This document shows positions 63,179 through 64,000 of a DNA stretch of 64,000 nucleotides, piece after piece. Positions within the stretch are counted from its first letter, which is position 1, and the number at the start of each line of letters is the position of its first letter. Source of the stretch: an uncultured Pseudomonadota bacterium. Lineage in GTDB: Bacteria > Pseudomonadota > Gammaproteobacteria > Steroidobacterales > Steroidobacteraceae. Where the stretch lies: the NCBI GenBank assembly GCA_903879335.1, contig CAIRLC010000044.1, positions 62,001 to 126,000 on the forward strand, in the 5' to 3' direction. Under the pieces are notes generated by a model. It did no database searches. It was not told where the DNA came from and saw nothing but the letters and a program-made list of their open reading frames with translations. A program made the translations under genes and the position numbers.

Positions 63179-63778
63179 ATGGCCACCGTGCTTGTTCTTT
63201 ACTACTCACGCAACGGAGCAACGCTTGAGTTGGCGCGGCACGTCTGTCGTGGCGTGGAGAGCGTGGCGGGTGTCACCGCGATCTTACGGACAGTGCCGGC
63301 GGTGACGACAGTGGTACAACCGCCCACTTCGGCGATCCCTGCGGAAGGCCCTCCCTACGTCACGGCTGCAGAGTGGAGCACAGCGGACGGCATCGCCCTC
63401 GGCAGCCCGACTCGGTTTGGCAACATGGCCGCGCCAATGAAATATTTTTTGGACGGGACTAGCGCCGCTTGGGCCAGTGGTGCCTTAGTTGGCAAACCGG
63501 CCGGCGTGTTCACCTCAACCAGCACACCCCATGGCGGTCATGAAGCGACGCTTCTTTCGATGATGCTGCCACTGCTGCACCACGGGATGCTCTTAGTCGG
63601 AATCCCGTTCACTGAAGCTGCGCTCTCTCGGGCACGGGGAGGCTCTCCGTATGGCGCCGGTACCGTCACAAGCGCCAACAATAACGGCCTAGGCGACGAT
63701 GAGCGTCATCTGGCACAAACGTTAGGCCGTCGCATTGCTACCGCTGCGTTACGACTCCACGGAGAGCCTCGGGTATGA
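63179..63778 (+). CDS. wrbA: NAD(P)H:quinone oxidoreductase WrbA
   Basis: Flavodoxin-like FMN enzyme giving two-electron quinone reduction. The 199-residue protein shows VLVLYYSRNGATLELARHV (FMN phosphate loop), GSPTRFGNMAAPMKYFLDG near 81 and FTSTSTPHGGHEATLLSM. GAGGAAC precedes the ATG. It follows proS by 10 bases and overlaps the next gene (ATGA). Confidence 0.94.
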   Translation: MATVLVLYYSRNGATLELARHVCRGVESVAGVTAILRTVPAVTTVVQPPTSAIPAEGPPYVTAAEWSTADGIALGSPTRFGNMAAPMKYFLDGTSAAWASGALVGKPAGVFTSTSTPHGGHEATLLSMMLPLLHHGMLLVGIPFTEAALSRARGGSPYGAGTVTSANNNGLGDDERHLAQTLGRRIATAALRLHGEPRV

Positions 63779-64000
63779 GTCGCTCAGCACGCGTTTTGGC
63801 GATCACAACGGTTCTATTGCTTGCGGAACTCGCGACTTGGGTGTTCTTGCGCTACCGCCCAGGAACAGCAGCTCTGTTATTTGGAGTTGGCGCAGTACCA
63901 TGGCTACTGCTGTTGCCACGCCTTGCACGGGGTGATCGGCGCGCGGCCCTCTGGGCGGTATTACTGACATCACCCTATTTGGCCTATGGACTCATGGAAA
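63775..64000 (+). CDS. DUF2069 domain membrane protein, 5' part
   Basis: The first 75 codons of a gene cut off by the window edge. It encodes hydrophobic segments (LAITTVLLLAELATWVFL; LLFGVGAVPWLLLLPRLARG) ending in PYLAYGLME, as in the DUF2069 proteins found after wrbA in many gammaproteobacteria. Function unknown. Confidence 0.8.
   Translation, partial: MSRSARVLAITTVLLLAELATWVFLRYRPGTAALLFGVGAVPWLLLLPRLARGDRRAALWAVLLTSPYLAYGLME

Overview
The window looks like a chromosomal segment of a gammaproteobacterium. It carries the conserved gammaproteobacterial blocks rpsF-rpsR-rplI-dnaB, rlmB-rnr, tRNA-Leu, purA-hflC-hflK-hflX-hfq-miaA-mutL-amiC-tsaE-nnr, pcnB-folK, lptG-lptF / pepA-holC-valS and proS-wrbA. 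The fairly GC-rich composition, the deoxynucleoside kinase after folK, and the proS-wrbA-DUF2069 order suggest a Xanthomonadales/Steroidobacterales-like lineage. That placement is inference only. No rRNA, CRISPR array, insertion sequence, integrase or prophage is visible. Genes are densely packed, many overlap by 4 bp, and no gene-free stretch exceeds 300 bp.

Layout. 104-5978: histidine utilisation (hutG, hutU, hutC, hutF on the minus strand; hutI divergent), with a perfect 14-bp palindrome between hutF and hutI as probable HutC operator. HutF plus HutG indicate the five-enzyme route through formylglutamate; hutH is not in the window. 6019-8947: an LtaE-like aldolase, a secreted P1-family peptidase and an RluF-like pseudouridine synthase. 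8944-15073: replication, ribosomal and RNA-processing genes. 15217-15774: tRNA-Leu(CAG) with a strong promoter, then a small unknown exported protein. 15789-30983: purA, hfl, hfq, mismatch repair, cell wall, tRNA-modification, metabolite-repair, folate and polyadenylation genes. 31091-31166: tRNA-Glu(CTC).

31292-47154 is the accessory part. A compact minus-strand operon runs membrane desaturase-like di-iron protein, TIM-barrel enzyme, rubredoxin (58 codons), exported gamma-glutamyltransferase-like protein. A MatB-like malonyl-CoA ligase and a TSUP permease face away from it on the plus strand. I know of no described pathway with this composition, and it is the best candidate here for an undescribed system. 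Next come an orphan two-helix membrane sensor coupled to a Na+/phosphate cotransporter with a PhoU-like tail; an exported amidohydrolase that has lost the usual HxH metal motif, coupled to a MAPEG protein; a cytochrome c'/cytochrome b561 pair ending tail to tail; and an ABC ATPase coupled to a fused GldF-GldG-like protein.

47161-64000 returns to core functions: an RDD protein, LPS export (lptG, lptF), pepA-holC-valS-mtfA, prfC, tRNA hydroxylation (trhO), an RluA-family pseudouridine synthase, rimI, a type-4 uracil-DNA glycosylase, phosphatidylserine synthase, proS, wrbA and a DUF2069 protein cut by the window edge. Functional calls rest on recognising family motifs by eye; no database search was possible.
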